DNA of 64,000 nt from JACJXF01 sp964349045 (lineage in GTDB: Bacteria; Bacteroidota; Bacteroidia; Bacteroidales; GCA-2748055): the NCBI GenBank assembly GCA_964349045.1, contig CAYGFI010000005.1, forward strand, positions 22,857 through 86,856, read 5' to 3'. Shown here in pieces: positions 17,830-27,978 of this stretch. Position 1 is the stretch's first letter. Each line of letters begins with the position of its first letter. The notes beneath the pieces were generated by a model, which did no database searches, was not told the DNA's origin, and was given only the letters and a program-made list of their open reading frames with translations. Both the position numbers and the translations under genes were made by a program.

Positions 17830-19758
17830 CTATTCAAAGTATTTAATGTACCAGTTATCCGGGTTTAGCAGGTGAATATAGATCTGATCGTATTTGCCAT
17901 CGTGATATTTCGATGCAACTTTTTTTGCCAGGAATGAAGGATCTTTTCTTCTATTTGCAACACGCATGAGGTCGTAGAATCGCTCTCCTTCAAAGGCAAG
18001 TTCCCTGGCCCGTTCATTCATGATCTCCTCTTCGATGAAGGCCTGTTTGGCTGCAAAATTTCCTGTAAGGTCTTTATAACCAAGAATCTTATTCGTAAAA
18101 GGATCATGGATATATTGGATATTATTTGCCTTTATCGCATCGTACTGTCTTCCAAGTCCCACTCTTCCCCTAACTCCCATTTGAGGCCTTGTGACGCTTG
18201 AACTGTAATTGCTGCCATTATTTACTATATTCAATGCATTATTGGGACGGGCACTAATCAGACCGTTTTGTTCGAATGCCCAATAAGTATACAATTCGGC
18301 TAAATATAAATGAATAGAAGCAGCACGATATACTATAAAGTTAGCATCCCATGCATATCGACCCTCCAGACCATCTTTACCAACGGAGTATTTGAAGACA
18401 ATTGTATCAACTCCATCCATAACTGCATTCGCATTTCTATTATCACCATCGGCTTTAAGAAAAAGCATTCTAATATAATCCTCAGGAGGCAGGACATCTC
18501 CGTTTTTAATGTAGAGATAGGAAGTACCAAACCCCCTGGCGAAATCACTGGGGATTCCGGCAAATATCATTTCGGATTCGGAAGGTTTTACAAAATCTTC
18601 GCTTATTATTTGATTCCGCCAGATAGTCTCCCAATTCGTAATTGCCCATGCAGTTGGCTTTAGCATATACTTTTGCATTGTAAAGGGTTCAAAAAATGAC
18701 TGCAATTCATTTTGTTGAAAGTTTGCCTTATTAAACCAAATTGTATAAATATGTTCGCGATTGTCGATACCTGTGAAAATATTCCTCCAGTTGTTATTGT
18801 AAAGGCCACCACTAAAAGCATCATCAAGCTGGTACCTTAAGTTTTCAGTTGGATTATAAATAATCTGACTGAAATGGTTTTGAGCATTTACAAAGTCCCC
18901 TTGTTCCAGGTACATAATACCAAGCAGTGCGTGCATGGCATAGGGATTCCAGGTAGTTACCTCCCAGGTAACATCATTATTATTGAAAGCGTGGTTAACG
19001 CCGACAGCTTTGACCTCCTTTTCAAGTTGATTGGTAAAATAATCAATTACCAGATACTGATCAAAATACTTTTTTTCCAGAGATATTATTCTGTGCTCAG
19101 GAGTCCATGATGAGTCTTTGGTATATGATGTCAGTATGCCATTATGATAGGCCAGATTATTATACCCATCAGGACCGAAAACAATATAAGTACTATCGAT
19201 ATAAGGTCCGGATGAATTGATATAACTCTCAACCTTTTCTATAGTATTTAATGATTCATGGATAAATGGCACTTTACCATAAATTCGCACAGCATTAAAA
19301 TAAGCCCAGGCTCTCATACAAAGTGCCTCACCGTAAAGCTTGTCATAGTTTGAAGGTGCAATGCTTTTGTCAAGAACTTCAGGATGTTTGGTTTGGAGTA
19401 CCCGTATAAAATTATTACAGGCTGCAATTAGTTTAAAGAAATTGGTAGGTGAGGCATATTTGTTGGTTTTGGAAACATTAAAATTGTAGATTTCCACAAG
19501 GTCAGCATCTGCATTTGGCGTTATAGTCAGAAGATCACCGCGAAGCTCTCCCAGGACAAGGATTTGTTCAACCAACTGTTGCTGAAGTCCATAAAGACCC
19601 ATTTCCACAGAACGATATTCATACCAGTCTTTAAATAGCTTATCTTCTGTGATATTTATTTCCTGCACGGGATTCAGGAAATCCTCACAAGAAGATAGCA
19701 GTATAATTGCACTCAGAAGGGGAATCACTAATTGAAAATATTTTCTTTTACGGCTCAT
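17830..19758 (-). CDS. SusD/RagB-family lipoprotein (long form)
   Basis: This SusD-like nutrient-binding lipoprotein of 642 residues is longer than the usual 480-560. The start at 19758 is chosen because it begins a proper signal peptide with lipobox LLSSCEDF and lies 20 bp after the SusC stop. An upstream ATG in the same frame would place about 40 unneeded residues inside the SusC gene. SusD landmarks are the LFKDWYEYRSVEMGLYGLQQQL helix, LYGEALCMRAWAYFNAVRIYGKVPFI, LAELYTYWAFEQNGLI and the C-terminal EEIMNERARELAFEGERFYDLMRVANRRKDPSFL. It ends the seven-gene operon that starts at 33574. Confidence 0.9.
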   Translation of the reverse strand: MSRKRKYFQLVIPLLSAIILLSSCEDFLNPVQEINITEDKLFKDWYEYRSVEMGLYGLQQQLVEQILVLGELRGDLLTITPNADADLVEIYNFNVSKTNKYASPTNFFKLIAACNNFIRVLQTKHPEVLDKSIAPSNYDKLYGEALCMRAWAYFNAVRIYGKVPFIHESLNTIEKVESYINSSGPYIDSTYIVFGPDGYNNLAYHNGILTSYTKDSSWTPEHRIISLEKKYFDQYLVIDYFTNQLEKEVKAVGVNHAFNNNDVTWEVTTWNPYAMHALLGIMYLEQGDFVNAQNHFSQIIYNPTENLRYQLDDAFSGGLYNNNWRNIFTGIDNREHIYTIWFNKANFQQNELQSFFEPFTMQKYMLKPTAWAITNWETIWRNQIISEDFVKPSESEMIFAGIPSDFARGFGTSYLYIKNGDVLPPEDYIRMLFLKADGDNRNANAVMDGVDTIVFKYSVGKDGLEGRYAWDANFIVYRAASIHLYLAELYTYWAFEQNGLISARPNNALNIVNNGSNYSSSVTRPQMGVRGRVGLGRQYDAIKANNIQYIHDPFTNKILGYKDLTGNFAAKQAFIEEEIMNERARELAFEGERFYDLMRVANRRKDPSFLAKKVASKYHDGKYDQIYIHLLNPDNWYIKYFE

Positions 19759-19777
19759 ATCTTTTATTATGAAAATG

Positions 19778-22700
19778 TTATAAACCAATTTTAATACCCG
19801 CGATAAATTGGCGGGGCTGAGGAGATTGTCCATAGTCAACCCCCTGGTGGATTTGGGAGAAGGAATAACCGAATTCAGGATCATACCCGAGGTATCTGGA
19901 ACTGGTAAAGATATTATTCACTGAAACATAGAATTCCGCGTTCCTGAAAGCCAGAAATTGCTCTGGAATAGTATAGCTTAAAGTTATATTTTTCACCCTA
20001 AGATAAGAACCATCCTCAATCCAGCGGGTCGAAAAAGCAGAGTTCCCTACTGGGTCTCCCCACAATGCCCGAGGCACATCAGTTTTCTGACCTTCATACT
20101 GCCAGCGATTTAAGACAGCAATACTTTGATTCTCAAGTCCGGTCATTTGCTCATTCAAATAACGGATGTAATTAAAAACCTCGTTACCGGAAATAAATTG
20201 AAGAATTGTACTAAACCTGAATCTCTTAAAAGTAAAGGCATTGGTAAGTCCTCCAAAAAAATCAGGCATGGACGAACCAATTGTTGTTTTGTCAAAACTG
20301 TTAATGACGCCGTCAGGAGTACCGTTTGGGCCTGAACGGTCTTCATAAATTGCATCTCCTGCCTTGTAACGGATATATTTGTCATTAACAAGATTGGCTG
20401 CATTTGCTTCGGCATTTGTTGAATATACACCTTTAAATACAAATCCGTAAAAGCTGTTTGCAGGTGCTCCGATTTTATTAATGATATCAGCACCTTGTAT
20501 CTTTGTAACAAGACTTCCTCCTTTTATCTCGGTAACTTTATTGCTAAAGGTTGAGAGATTGGCCTGAATATCCCATTTAAAGGATTGCATATCTACCATC
20601 CGAATAAAAGTGCTAAATTCCCAGCCTTTGTTTTCCATTTCACCGGAATTTTCATTTCGAAGGTTATACCCCAGATAGGCTTCTACAGGACTAAAAATTA
20701 ACATGTTTTCAGTTTTCGACTGGAAAACATCAAAGCTAAAGTTTACCCGGTTACCAAGCAGTGCAAAATCAACACCTGTGTTAATCTGTTTAACTGTTTC
20801 GTAGGTGAGTTTTTCATTAGGCAGCAAGGCAGGATAAAGGCCAACAGTTGTGCGGAATTTTACAGCCTGGTAATAATTCGTTGCGCTCGATTCACCGATA
20901 TCATCATTCCCGGTCTTTCCCATTGACACCCTCACTTTCAAATCTTCAAGCCAGGAAACATTTTTCAGAAATTTCTCACCTGAAATTCTCCAGGCAAGCC
21001 CGCCGGAATAGAAAAATCCAAATGGGGAACTGCTGATCAAAAACGTGTTTGCTGCATTGTCACCAACTCTCGATGATCCGTCCAGGGAAACACTTCCTGT
21101 AAAAAGGTACCTGTCTTTGAAAGAATACAAAAAGTACTCGTAATATGACATCCAGTTCCATATCCTGTTATCTCCTCCAATTTCACGCAGGTTATCTTTT
21201 CCATCACTTATTGTTGTATATTGATCATTTGGGTGCGCATTTTTAGTTAAACCCCAATCAAGCTGAAACTGGTTTGCCTGAATATTAACACCGGTACTTG
21301 ATGAGATCTTGTGGTCTTTCCCGAAAGACTTTCTGAAGCTGAGATAGGTATTATTATAAAATGTACGAAGGTCATTATTCGTGGATTTAGATACATTTAT
21401 CGCTTCCATATTGTAATAGTGTTCCATACCATGATTAGGCATGAAAATTTGTTCCTTTAATACATTATAAGAAAGGCTGAACTTACTAACAGCAATAAGG
21501 CTTTTATTTATCCTGGATTCAAAATCAAGAGATGAAATAAAATTGTAATTGCCGTTTCTCGCCTTAAAATTATTTATTGTCGCCAGTGGGTTACTCACTC
21601 CTATATCGTCTACCTCTGCCAGTATTTTTAATAAATTGCCATCAATATCGTATTGGAAAGGATTAAGCAGCGGGGATTTGGCGAGACTACTATGAATGGG
21701 ACTCGTTTCTTTAATTGTTGCAGCCTCCTTTAAAGATGAGAGGCTGTAATTAAGTGAAACACCTGCATTCATTTTTAACCAGGTAAAAATATTAAGCCTG
21801 CTTACAAAGCGGAGGTTATATCCCTTGTAATCGGTGTTTTTAATTATACCCTTACTATCAAGATATCCAAAGGAAAGCCCATAACGCGCAATTTCATCTC
21901 CTCCTTTAACCTTGATATTCACATTCGAAAAGTAGGAGTTGTCAAATATCTGTCGCTGCCAGTTTGTATTGTGTTGATAATCAATATAATTATCATCCTC
22001 AGGAGTTAGGAATAAACTGGGGTATTCTTTCTGTAAAGTCTCTTCAAATTTACCTGAAGAATACAGAACTTCACTCATAAGGGTTCTATGCTGTTCTCCG
22101 CTCATTTGCGGAATAAGATTCGCAGGCTTCAGGGAATATCCGCTCCGAAGATCGAAATCTATGGTGGTTTGAGTCACACTTGGGTCAAGTGTTTCAATAA
22201 GGATAAGACCGTTTGATGCTTTCGAACCATAAGCAGCTGTAATACTCGGATCTTTGATTACCGTAGTTGTGGAAATATCAAGTGGGTTTATACCCAGCAA
22301 AGGGTTATAGGCAAATCCGGAAAGATTAGAATTGAAAATCCCATGATTAATAAGAGGGATTCCGTCCACGATATATAATGGCTGGTTGGAAGAATTAATT
22401 GAATTAATCCCGCGTATAGTTGTAATAGCGCCGCTGGAAGGCATTCCAGACCTATTCACAACATCCATACCCGATACTCTGCCCTGCATATACTGATCAA
22501 CTGTAATTGCATTGGAATGTCGTATATCCTGAGTGTTTAAACTCGTGAATGCGGTAATGATGTTCCTTCTGGGAATAAGCTGGGAAAGGATATTAACGGG
22601 GTCATCACCAGATACAACGTCACCGGAAGTAAGGTATATTTTCAATTCTGTACGATTATTGAGGTAAATACGCTTCATTTTATAATGATCCACAGGTGAA

Positions 22701-23104
22701 ATGATGATCCAGTCACTACCGGAGCCGGATGCCAGTTCAAACTCACCCGTTTCATTTGTCTCAACCGGTATTTCACTGCTGCCTTCAATACTGATGGATA
22801 CATTGGCAAGAGGGATATTGGAATCGGATAATATTATTCCTTTAATGGATTTAATTTCCTGACCCTTAGAAGGCTGAATACTTGCAAGCTGTAAAAATGA
22901 TGCAATAAGCAGGATTTGCACCGGAAGAGTTGCCGATAGAAAATGAATCTTCCGGCCCCTGGATTGTTGCTTTCTTTCAAACAAATCAATAACAAAAGAA
23001 GAAAGCACTTGAGGGTATAACCTGACTTTTCTATAAATTCCCAACATTTTCAGCGAATTTTTAAAGTGATAATAAAAACTTATTATGTCGAAAGGGCTTT
23101 TCAT
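19778..23104 (-). CDS. SusC/RagA-family TonB-dependent transporter
   Basis: This is a SusC-type receptor of up to 1108 residues. A hydrophobic export segment occurs only at about residues 57-75. The first about 55 residues, rich in Lys and Arg, are either a long n-region or the true start is the ATG 57 bp downstream. Next come a carboxypeptidase-regulatory-like domain (IKGIILSDSNIPLANVSISI), a plug with QYMQGRVSGMDVVNRSGMPSSGAITTIRG and PLYIVDGIPLINHG, and a barrel ending in GIKIGL. It partners with the SusD-like protein encoded 20 bp downstream. It is the second SusC of the same operon, after the one at 31209. Confidence 0.92.
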   Translation of the reverse strand: MKSPFDIISFYYHFKNSLKMLGIYRKVRLYPQVLSSFVIDLFERKQQSRGRKIHFLSATLPVQILLIASFLQLASIQPSKGQEIKSIKGIILSDSNIPLANVSISIEGSSEIPVETNETGEFELASGSGSDWIIISPVDHYKMKRIYLNNRTELKIYLTSGDVVSGDDPVNILSQLIPRRNIITAFTSLNTQDIRHSNAITVDQYMQGRVSGMDVVNRSGMPSSGAITTIRGINSINSSNQPLYIVDGIPLINHGIFNSNLSGFAYNPLLGINPLDISTTTVIKDPSITAAYGSKASNGLILIETLDPSVTQTTIDFDLRSGYSLKPANLIPQMSGEQHRTLMSEVLYSSGKFEETLQKEYPSLFLTPEDDNYIDYQHNTNWQRQIFDNSYFSNVNIKVKGGDEIARYGLSFGYLDSKGIIKNTDYKGYNLRFVSRLNIFTWLKMNAGVSLNYSLSSLKEAATIKETSPIHSSLAKSPLLNPFQYDIDGNLLKILAEVDDIGVSNPLATINNFKARNGNYNFISSLDFESRINKSLIAVSKFSLSYNVLKEQIFMPNHGMEHYYNMEAINVSKSTNNDLRTFYNNTYLSFRKSFGKDHKISSSTGVNIQANQFQLDWGLTKNAHPNDQYTTISDGKDNLREIGGDNRIWNWMSYYEYFLYSFKDRYLFTGSVSLDGSSRVGDNAANTFLISSSPFGFFYSGGLAWRISGEKFLKNVSWLEDLKVRVSMGKTGNDDIGESSATNYYQAVKFRTTVGLYPALLPNEKLTYETVKQINTGVDFALLGNRVNFSFDVFQSKTENMLIFSPVEAYLGYNLRNENSGEMENKGWEFSTFIRMVDMQSFKWDIQANLSTFSNKVTEIKGGSLVTKIQGADIINKIGAPANSFYGFVFKGVYSTNAEANAANLVNDKYIRYKAGDAIYEDRSGPNGTPDGVINSFDKTTIGSSMPDFFGGLTNAFTFKRFRFSTILQFISGNEVFNYIRYLNEQMTGLENQSIAVLNRWQYEGQKTDVPRALWGDPVGNSAFSTRWIEDGSYLRVKNITLSYTIPEQFLAFRNAEFYVSVNNIFTSSRYLGYDPEFGYSFSQIHQGVDYGQSPQPRQFIAGIKIGL

Positions 23105-23137
23105 TCCTGGTTAATGTTTATTCAAAGTAAATTGATT

Positions 23138-24670
23138 TTATTGAGGAATAAATTCAATATAGTCCAGTGATAGTCCGTTATTAAGAACTTTACCCGGCCC
23201 AATATATTCGAACTTAATTCTGGTTTCACCATATTGAGTTAAGTTTTCAACATAGCAGTCGATTATATTAAAGCCGTTTTTTGTGGCAAACCTCTTTCCG
23301 GTGACACTTGTATAAACGTTTTTCATTAAAACATAATAATAATAGTCAAAATTCTTAACCTTCACATTATTAACATAAATGTTATATATACCTCCCCGAT
23401 TGGTATTGGTGCCCATTACCATCAGGTATTTTCTGGGGAAGATGTTATCAATATTAAACTCAACTGTATATATACCCGAATAGCCTTTATCAAAGTTTAC
23501 GGTTAATACAGTGTCATTGGAAGCAACCGGCACCAGTTCCTTCAACGGTGCGTAAGAAGCATTACTTATAATGCTTACATTTCCTAACCAAGCATACCGG
23601 TTAACACCAATTTCTTTCAGGAGATCTTCACCCTCAAACCTCATCTTTGTGGCAAACAGTGTATCGGGAACAATAAAGTTGGCATAATTATATGCATAGC
23701 CGTTGCTGCAAATCGCCTTGTCAGCAACTTCGTATTTGATTATGATACTGTCGCCAAGTATGTTTTTCATCTTTATTGTATCCCTCGATGTTTTAATAGT
23801 AAATTCAACAGGTTCAACCATATTTTCAAATACACCATATTTAAGCAGATATGGCATTAAAACCTTTTTTTGCCAGACGATGGAAATATCCCTGTAATCA
23901 GTAAAATTTCCACCCAGAGAACCAGCCATGACTGTAAGCGCATTATTATAATCCTCTTCTCTTGGGAACACCAGGGTTGCTGTCTTGAATCGAGACTCTT
24001 TACTTACAGGAAAAAATTCCTCCTCAAACTTGTTGTATTTTATCGAAACAGTATCGTAAATAGTATTCCCATCCTCATCAAAATACAATGGCCTGCTTAA
24101 TTCTTTATCAATGATTATTGAATCCTGGCTATCAATGTAGCTTTTCAAAACCGGATTAGTAGCTGAAATGTATTCGTAAAGATTGGGTTTAGGAATTGCC
24201 ACCTGATTCATTTTGAAGTATTTTCCATTAAGGTAGAGGGGACTTTCAAAATCCAGCACAATATCGTCAAATCTGGCAGGACTAACAGAATTATCAAAAA
24301 GAGCAAATTTCTTATTAAAAGTCTCAATTTTTCGTTTTCCCTTAACATTTCCCGACTGGATAAAAAAGTTTGAAATATGGTATGCAATATACCCGGCAGT
24401 GATGCTGTCCGAGGATGGAAGCTGATTAAATGCATAGTTAGTCGGAGCAAAAACTGAATAGGTATTACTTTTAAGAAAAAGGGTATCGTATTTATATTTC
24501 TTAATATATTGTACGAGAATGGATAAATCCTTATCATTCTGTAAGGAATCCCAAACATTTGCATTAATAGATGTAACAGTCGTATTATAATGATCTTCCC
24601 ATTCATTATTAGTACAACCGAAAAGTACACTCAGTAATACAATTACTGCTATTCCGATTTTACGTTTCAT
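23138..24670 (-). CDS. Fasciclin (FAS1) domain lipoprotein
   Basis: This is a 510-residue lipoprotein (start at 24670 begins MKRKIGIAVIVLLSVLFGC; the longer frame overlaps the upstream gene). One clear FAS1 domain lies at about residues 35-135: DKDLSILVQYIKKYKYDTLF, YSVFAPTNYAFNQLP, IAYHISNFFI. A more degenerate FAS1-like region follows, and the C-terminal about 140 residues form a beta-sandwich ending in LDYIEFIPQ. FAS1 modules mediate adhesion and ligand binding. In this operon the protein stands where a SusE/F-type glycan-binding protein is expected, so a surface binding role in the SusCD complex is inferred. Confidence 0.75.
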   Translation of the reverse strand: MKRKIGIAVIVLLSVLFGCTNNEWEDHYNTTVTSINANVWDSLQNDKDLSILVQYIKKYKYDTLFLKSNTYSVFAPTNYAFNQLPSSDSITAGYIAYHISNFFIQSGNVKGKRKIETFNKKFALFDNSVSPARFDDIVLDFESPLYLNGKYFKMNQVAIPKPNLYEYISATNPVLKSYIDSQDSIIIDKELSRPLYFDEDGNTIYDTVSIKYNKFEEEFFPVSKESRFKTATLVFPREEDYNNALTVMAGSLGGNFTDYRDISIVWQKKVLMPYLLKYGVFENMVEPVEFTIKTSRDTIKMKNILGDSIIIKYEVADKAICSNGYAYNYANFIVPDTLFATKMRFEGEDLLKEIGVNRYAWLGNVSIISNASYAPLKELVPVASNDTVLTVNFDKGYSGIYTVEFNIDNIFPRKYLMVMGTNTNRGGIYNIYVNNVKVKNFDYYYYVLMKNVYTSVTGKRFATKNGFNIIDCYVENLTQYGETRIKFEYIGPGKVLNNGLSLDYIEFIPQ

Positions 24671-24681
24671 TCTGCTAATAT

Positions 24682-26328
24682 TTATATAGGTTCGAATCGA
24701 ACATAATCCCACCAAAACAGGCCCGGTATCAGCGATTTAATCTGGATTGTGTGCTCTGCATACTTTACAAAATTAATAGGGCCCAATTTAACCTCCCTGA
24801 TAGACCAGTCCGCACTACCGCCGGTAGACAAGTCTACCAGTCCTCCCATCTTTTTACCATCAATACTTACTTCCACGATAGCATTTAGAGCGTTGAAGAT
24901 ATTAGCACTTAACCAGACAGTATATAATCCCTGCACAATTTTTGGAACAGTATAGGTAATAGTAAAGTCACCATTAATAAGTAAATAATCGCCATAAACC
25001 CCTGAACCGTAAAAATCAGGGTCACTTACAAAGAAAAGATCAGCACCTGAATATTTCACATTAAATAAGGACAAAGAATCCTCAATTAAAAACTCATTGT
25101 AGGGTTCTGTCCTGAATTTATTAAAAAGGGGTTCTTCATAAAATGAAAAATACATATTAGCCCTGGACGGTTGTTTCTGTTCTAAGATCTGATCAATAAA
25201 ATGAATAACTCCGCTTTGAGTAAGAACATTACTCTCATCATAATAAAAACCGATATAATTAATAATAGTAGTATCAAGGCCGTTAATTATCGTATCAAAA
25301 TTTTGTTTTCCCTTATTGATTGCTATATCGAGTCCTTTTCCGTCTATCAGGAGCGGAATTTCAGAATAGGTTGTGTAATTAGTGATCACATCCCCAAAAT
25401 CATCAAGAAATCGGGTATCTGTAAGTATATGGTATCTCAAGTATCCATTTAAGGGGTTGGTTATATTCGTGAAATCCGAATTTCCTGGACTGATCAGGTT
25501 TGCCAGGTCTTCAAATGAATATATATTCATCCTGTTATAGACAGAGTCCGGTTCAATCAATATGGTGAATGCACGGGCCACTGTATTCTCATCCTTTGTG
25601 TTCAGATCAAGGGTTGTTTTAAGACCGGCTGCATCAATTGCCTCTTTGAAAATTGAAAACTCCGGATGTTGTTCAATCCAGTCGTAAGTAGTGTAAACTA
25701 TTGGTATCAGGGTGCTGCTTATAACATTGATATATCCGTTTGATAATTCAATATCCTGCAATACCACCGGAGCTTGATTATTGATTTTATAGTAGGAAGT
25801 ATCAGGTTCGATTACAAAACTAACCGTCAGCCTGTCGCCTGAAAGAGTATATTCCGGTAATGCACCAAAAGGAAAATCATCAGTACTGATGCTCATATCC
25901 ACGATGTGGTACCTGCCCAGGATATAAACATAGGCTGTGTCGGCAAGCAAATCCTCGAGTGAAGTGAATTTTCCGCTCTCCTGGATAAATTTATCAATAG
26001 CGGCATTATCGGGAAGAAATAAAGTATAACCGGTGTTGTTTGGATTATATGCGCTCAGCATTTTGGAAGCCTTCCCTGTTTCCAGAATTCTCAGAAAACT
26101 GGAATACTTTTCCTTGTTAAGAACTATATAATCATAAATAGTTAATTTGTCCTGGTCCTCAAAATTTGCAACTACTGGTTCTTTATCACAGGAAAATAGA
26201 CTTAAAATAATTATTAAAGCAACAAGTGTTTCAAAAATCAAATTAAGGAGGGATCTCAAATTTAATCCGGCACAACAGCGATCTGTCATACTCTTTTTGT
26301 TGAACTGTATTTTTTCGAATTCTATCAT
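24682..26328 (-). CDS. Fasciclin (FAS1) domain lipoprotein with C-terminal beta-sandwich
   Basis: This is a lipoprotein of about 548 residues. The start at 26328 lies 13 bp after the SusD stop; a later ATG at 26289 is also possible. The lipobox is IILSLFSCDKE. Two FAS1 domains follow: FLRILETGKASKMLSAYN / YTLFLPDNAAIDKFI and FSIFKEAIDAAGLKTTLD / ARAFTILIEPDSVYN. The C-terminal about 130 residues resemble a carbohydrate-binding-like domain ending in FWWDYVRFEPI, similar in closing strand to the neighbouring FAS1 protein (possibly DUF5108-type). It lies between the first SusD and the third FAS1 gene. Its role is inferred as surface glycan binding or assembly of the SusCD complex. Confidence 0.75.
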   Translation of the reverse strand: MIEFEKIQFNKKSMTDRCCAGLNLRSLLNLIFETLVALIIILSLFSCDKEPVVANFEDQDKLTIYDYIVLNKEKYSSFLRILETGKASKMLSAYNPNNTGYTLFLPDNAAIDKFIQESGKFTSLEDLLADTAYVYILGRYHIVDMSISTDDFPFGALPEYTLSGDRLTVSFVIEPDTSYYKINNQAPVVLQDIELSNGYINVISSTLIPIVYTTYDWIEQHPEFSIFKEAIDAAGLKTTLDLNTKDENTVARAFTILIEPDSVYNRMNIYSFEDLANLISPGNSDFTNITNPLNGYLRYHILTDTRFLDDFGDVITNYTTYSEIPLLIDGKGLDIAINKGKQNFDTIINGLDTTIINYIGFYYDESNVLTQSGVIHFIDQILEQKQPSRANMYFSFYEEPLFNKFRTEPYNEFLIEDSLSLFNVKYSGADLFFVSDPDFYGSGVYGDYLLINGDFTITYTVPKIVQGLYTVWLSANIFNALNAIVEVSIDGKKMGGLVDLSTGGSADWSIREVKLGPINFVKYAEHTIQIKSLIPGLFWWDYVRFEPI

Positions 26329-26341
26329 ATTTTTACAAATC

Positions 26342-27862
26342 CTAAAAGTTATAATAGGGATTTTGAACAAGGGCTTTATTGCGCTCAAGTTCCGTGTCAT
26401 AAATAGGCATGTACCAGCCAAGCGGATTATTTAGCTTGGTAGCCAGGACCCTTTTCTGTGTTGAAGGAACATTTAAAACAATAATTTCAATTAATTTACT
26501 TTTACGTTTATAATCATTTCTCCGCCCCATCCTGAGAAGATCGAACCATCGTTTACCTTCAAATGCCAATTCCCGTGCGCGTTCATCTAGTATAGCATCT
26601 TCAAATGTACTTGCAGAATTTGGCAGATCCAATAATTGAACATTAGCTCTTTCGCGGATATCATTAAGAATTGCAAGGGCTTCCGGGAATCTGTTAATTT
26701 GGGATAATGCTTCAGCTTTCATTAAATAGACATCTGCTAAACGATAAATGATCCAGTTTGCGCTGCTTGCCTCTATTCCTGACCTTACTGATTTTCCGTC
26801 AGGCCTCTGTCCAACATACTTCCAGATAATATAATTATTCTCGCCAATTTTGGCAATAGATTTATCCTCTCCGCGGTTGGGCTCCCGTTTTGAGGCTTGC
26901 TGAGTAAACTCATTTGCAAAAATTTCAAGAGCCCGTTGACTGGGATCATAATTATTACTGTATTGCTGAGTCATTCCATAAATGTGGTTCCTTTGATTTA
27001 AAGCATCATCAAAAAAGAATTCGAAAATTGTCTCCTTGCTTACCGGGTCCGTTTGCGGATAGTAATTTTCAAACCAGTCCGAACCCTCCAGGAGATGATG
27101 TTTGTTCAAAGCTATTAAGTTGTTAACCTGGGATATACATGCCTCGTAATCAGAAGGATCTGAAGAACCCGAGGCTTTCCAAAGGTAGATATCAGCCAGA
27201 AGAGCATAAATTGCAGCTTTTGTAGCACGGCTTTTAACTTCCCTTAATGTTGGATATCCATCAATAGTTGCCCAGTTGATGGATTGTTTCAGATCAATTA
27301 TCATTTGATCCAGCACATCATCACCATCAGTTTTTGAAAGGTATAATTCAGCATCGTCGGTTGATGTTGGCATAAGTACAAGGGGTACATCTCTGAAAAC
27401 TCTCACCAGGTAAAAATAGGCAAGGCTGCGGAGAAAATAGGCTTCCGATAAATAACCTTTGAGCTGGTAATCAGAGAAGGTGTTATCTATTTCTTTAACC
27501 TGCGGGGCAAAACTTATTACCTCATTGCAGAAATTAATAATCTTATAAAAACCAGTCCAGTTACAAAGGCCATTTTCAGGGTAAATATTACTTTCCATGA
27601 CCTTTTTTTCATCCCCCGATGTATTAAAGTCTGATTTTACCAGGTCACCGCGTATTTCCCCATAAATAAAAAATAAGTTATCCATTTGCCCAAATGAGGT
27701 ATACGCTCCCATTAATACAGCCTGAACATCTTCCTTGGTCTTCCAGAATTCTTCCCTGATGAGCCCCTGAGGTGGAATGAGAGCCATCCAGTCTTCGCAT
27801 GCAAACTGAACACTTAGTAGGGTTAATATAAGAATTAGCTTCGCTTTTGTTTTCATCATCAT
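26342..27862 (-). CDS. SusD/RagB-family lipoprotein
   Basis: This is a 506-residue SusD-like protein. The signal peptide ends at VQFACEDWM (lipobox Cys). SusD landmarks: KTKEDVQAVLMGAYTSFGQM, LSEAYFLRSLAYFYLVRVFRDVPLVL, WIIYRLADVYLMKAEALSQI and ILDERARELAFEGKRWFDLLRMGRRN. It pairs with the SusC gene just upstream (stop at 27979, 116-bp gap). It binds glycan at the cell surface; specificity is unknown. Confidence 0.93.
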   Translation of the reverse strand: MMMKTKAKLILILTLLSVQFACEDWMALIPPQGLIREEFWKTKEDVQAVLMGAYTSFGQMDNLFFIYGEIRGDLVKSDFNTSGDEKKVMESNIYPENGLCNWTGFYKIINFCNEVISFAPQVKEIDNTFSDYQLKGYLSEAYFLRSLAYFYLVRVFRDVPLVLMPTSTDDAELYLSKTDGDDVLDQMIIDLKQSINWATIDGYPTLREVKSRATKAAIYALLADIYLWKASGSSDPSDYEACISQVNNLIALNKHHLLEGSDWFENYYPQTDPVSKETIFEFFFDDALNQRNHIYGMTQQYSNNYDPSQRALEIFANEFTQQASKREPNRGEDKSIAKIGENNYIIWKYVGQRPDGKSVRSGIEASSANWIIYRLADVYLMKAEALSQINRFPEALAILNDIRERANVQLLDLPNSASTFEDAILDERARELAFEGKRWFDLLRMGRRNDYKRKSKLIEIIVLNVPSTQKRVLATKLNNPLGWYMPIYDTELERNKALVQNPYYNF

Positions 27863-27978
27863 TTAATATATTTTTTAGCAGCCAGATGGAACAATTATTT
27901 TATAAATTTCTTTCATAAAGTCGGTGTTCGAATAACATGTGGGTTTCATTTTTGCCATTCCTTAAAAGTTCACATTAA

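Noticed and set aside
19759..19884. Long N-terminal extension of the SusD-like protein
   Set aside because: It would overlap the SusC gene by over 100 bp and put 42 non-signal residues before the lipobox signal.
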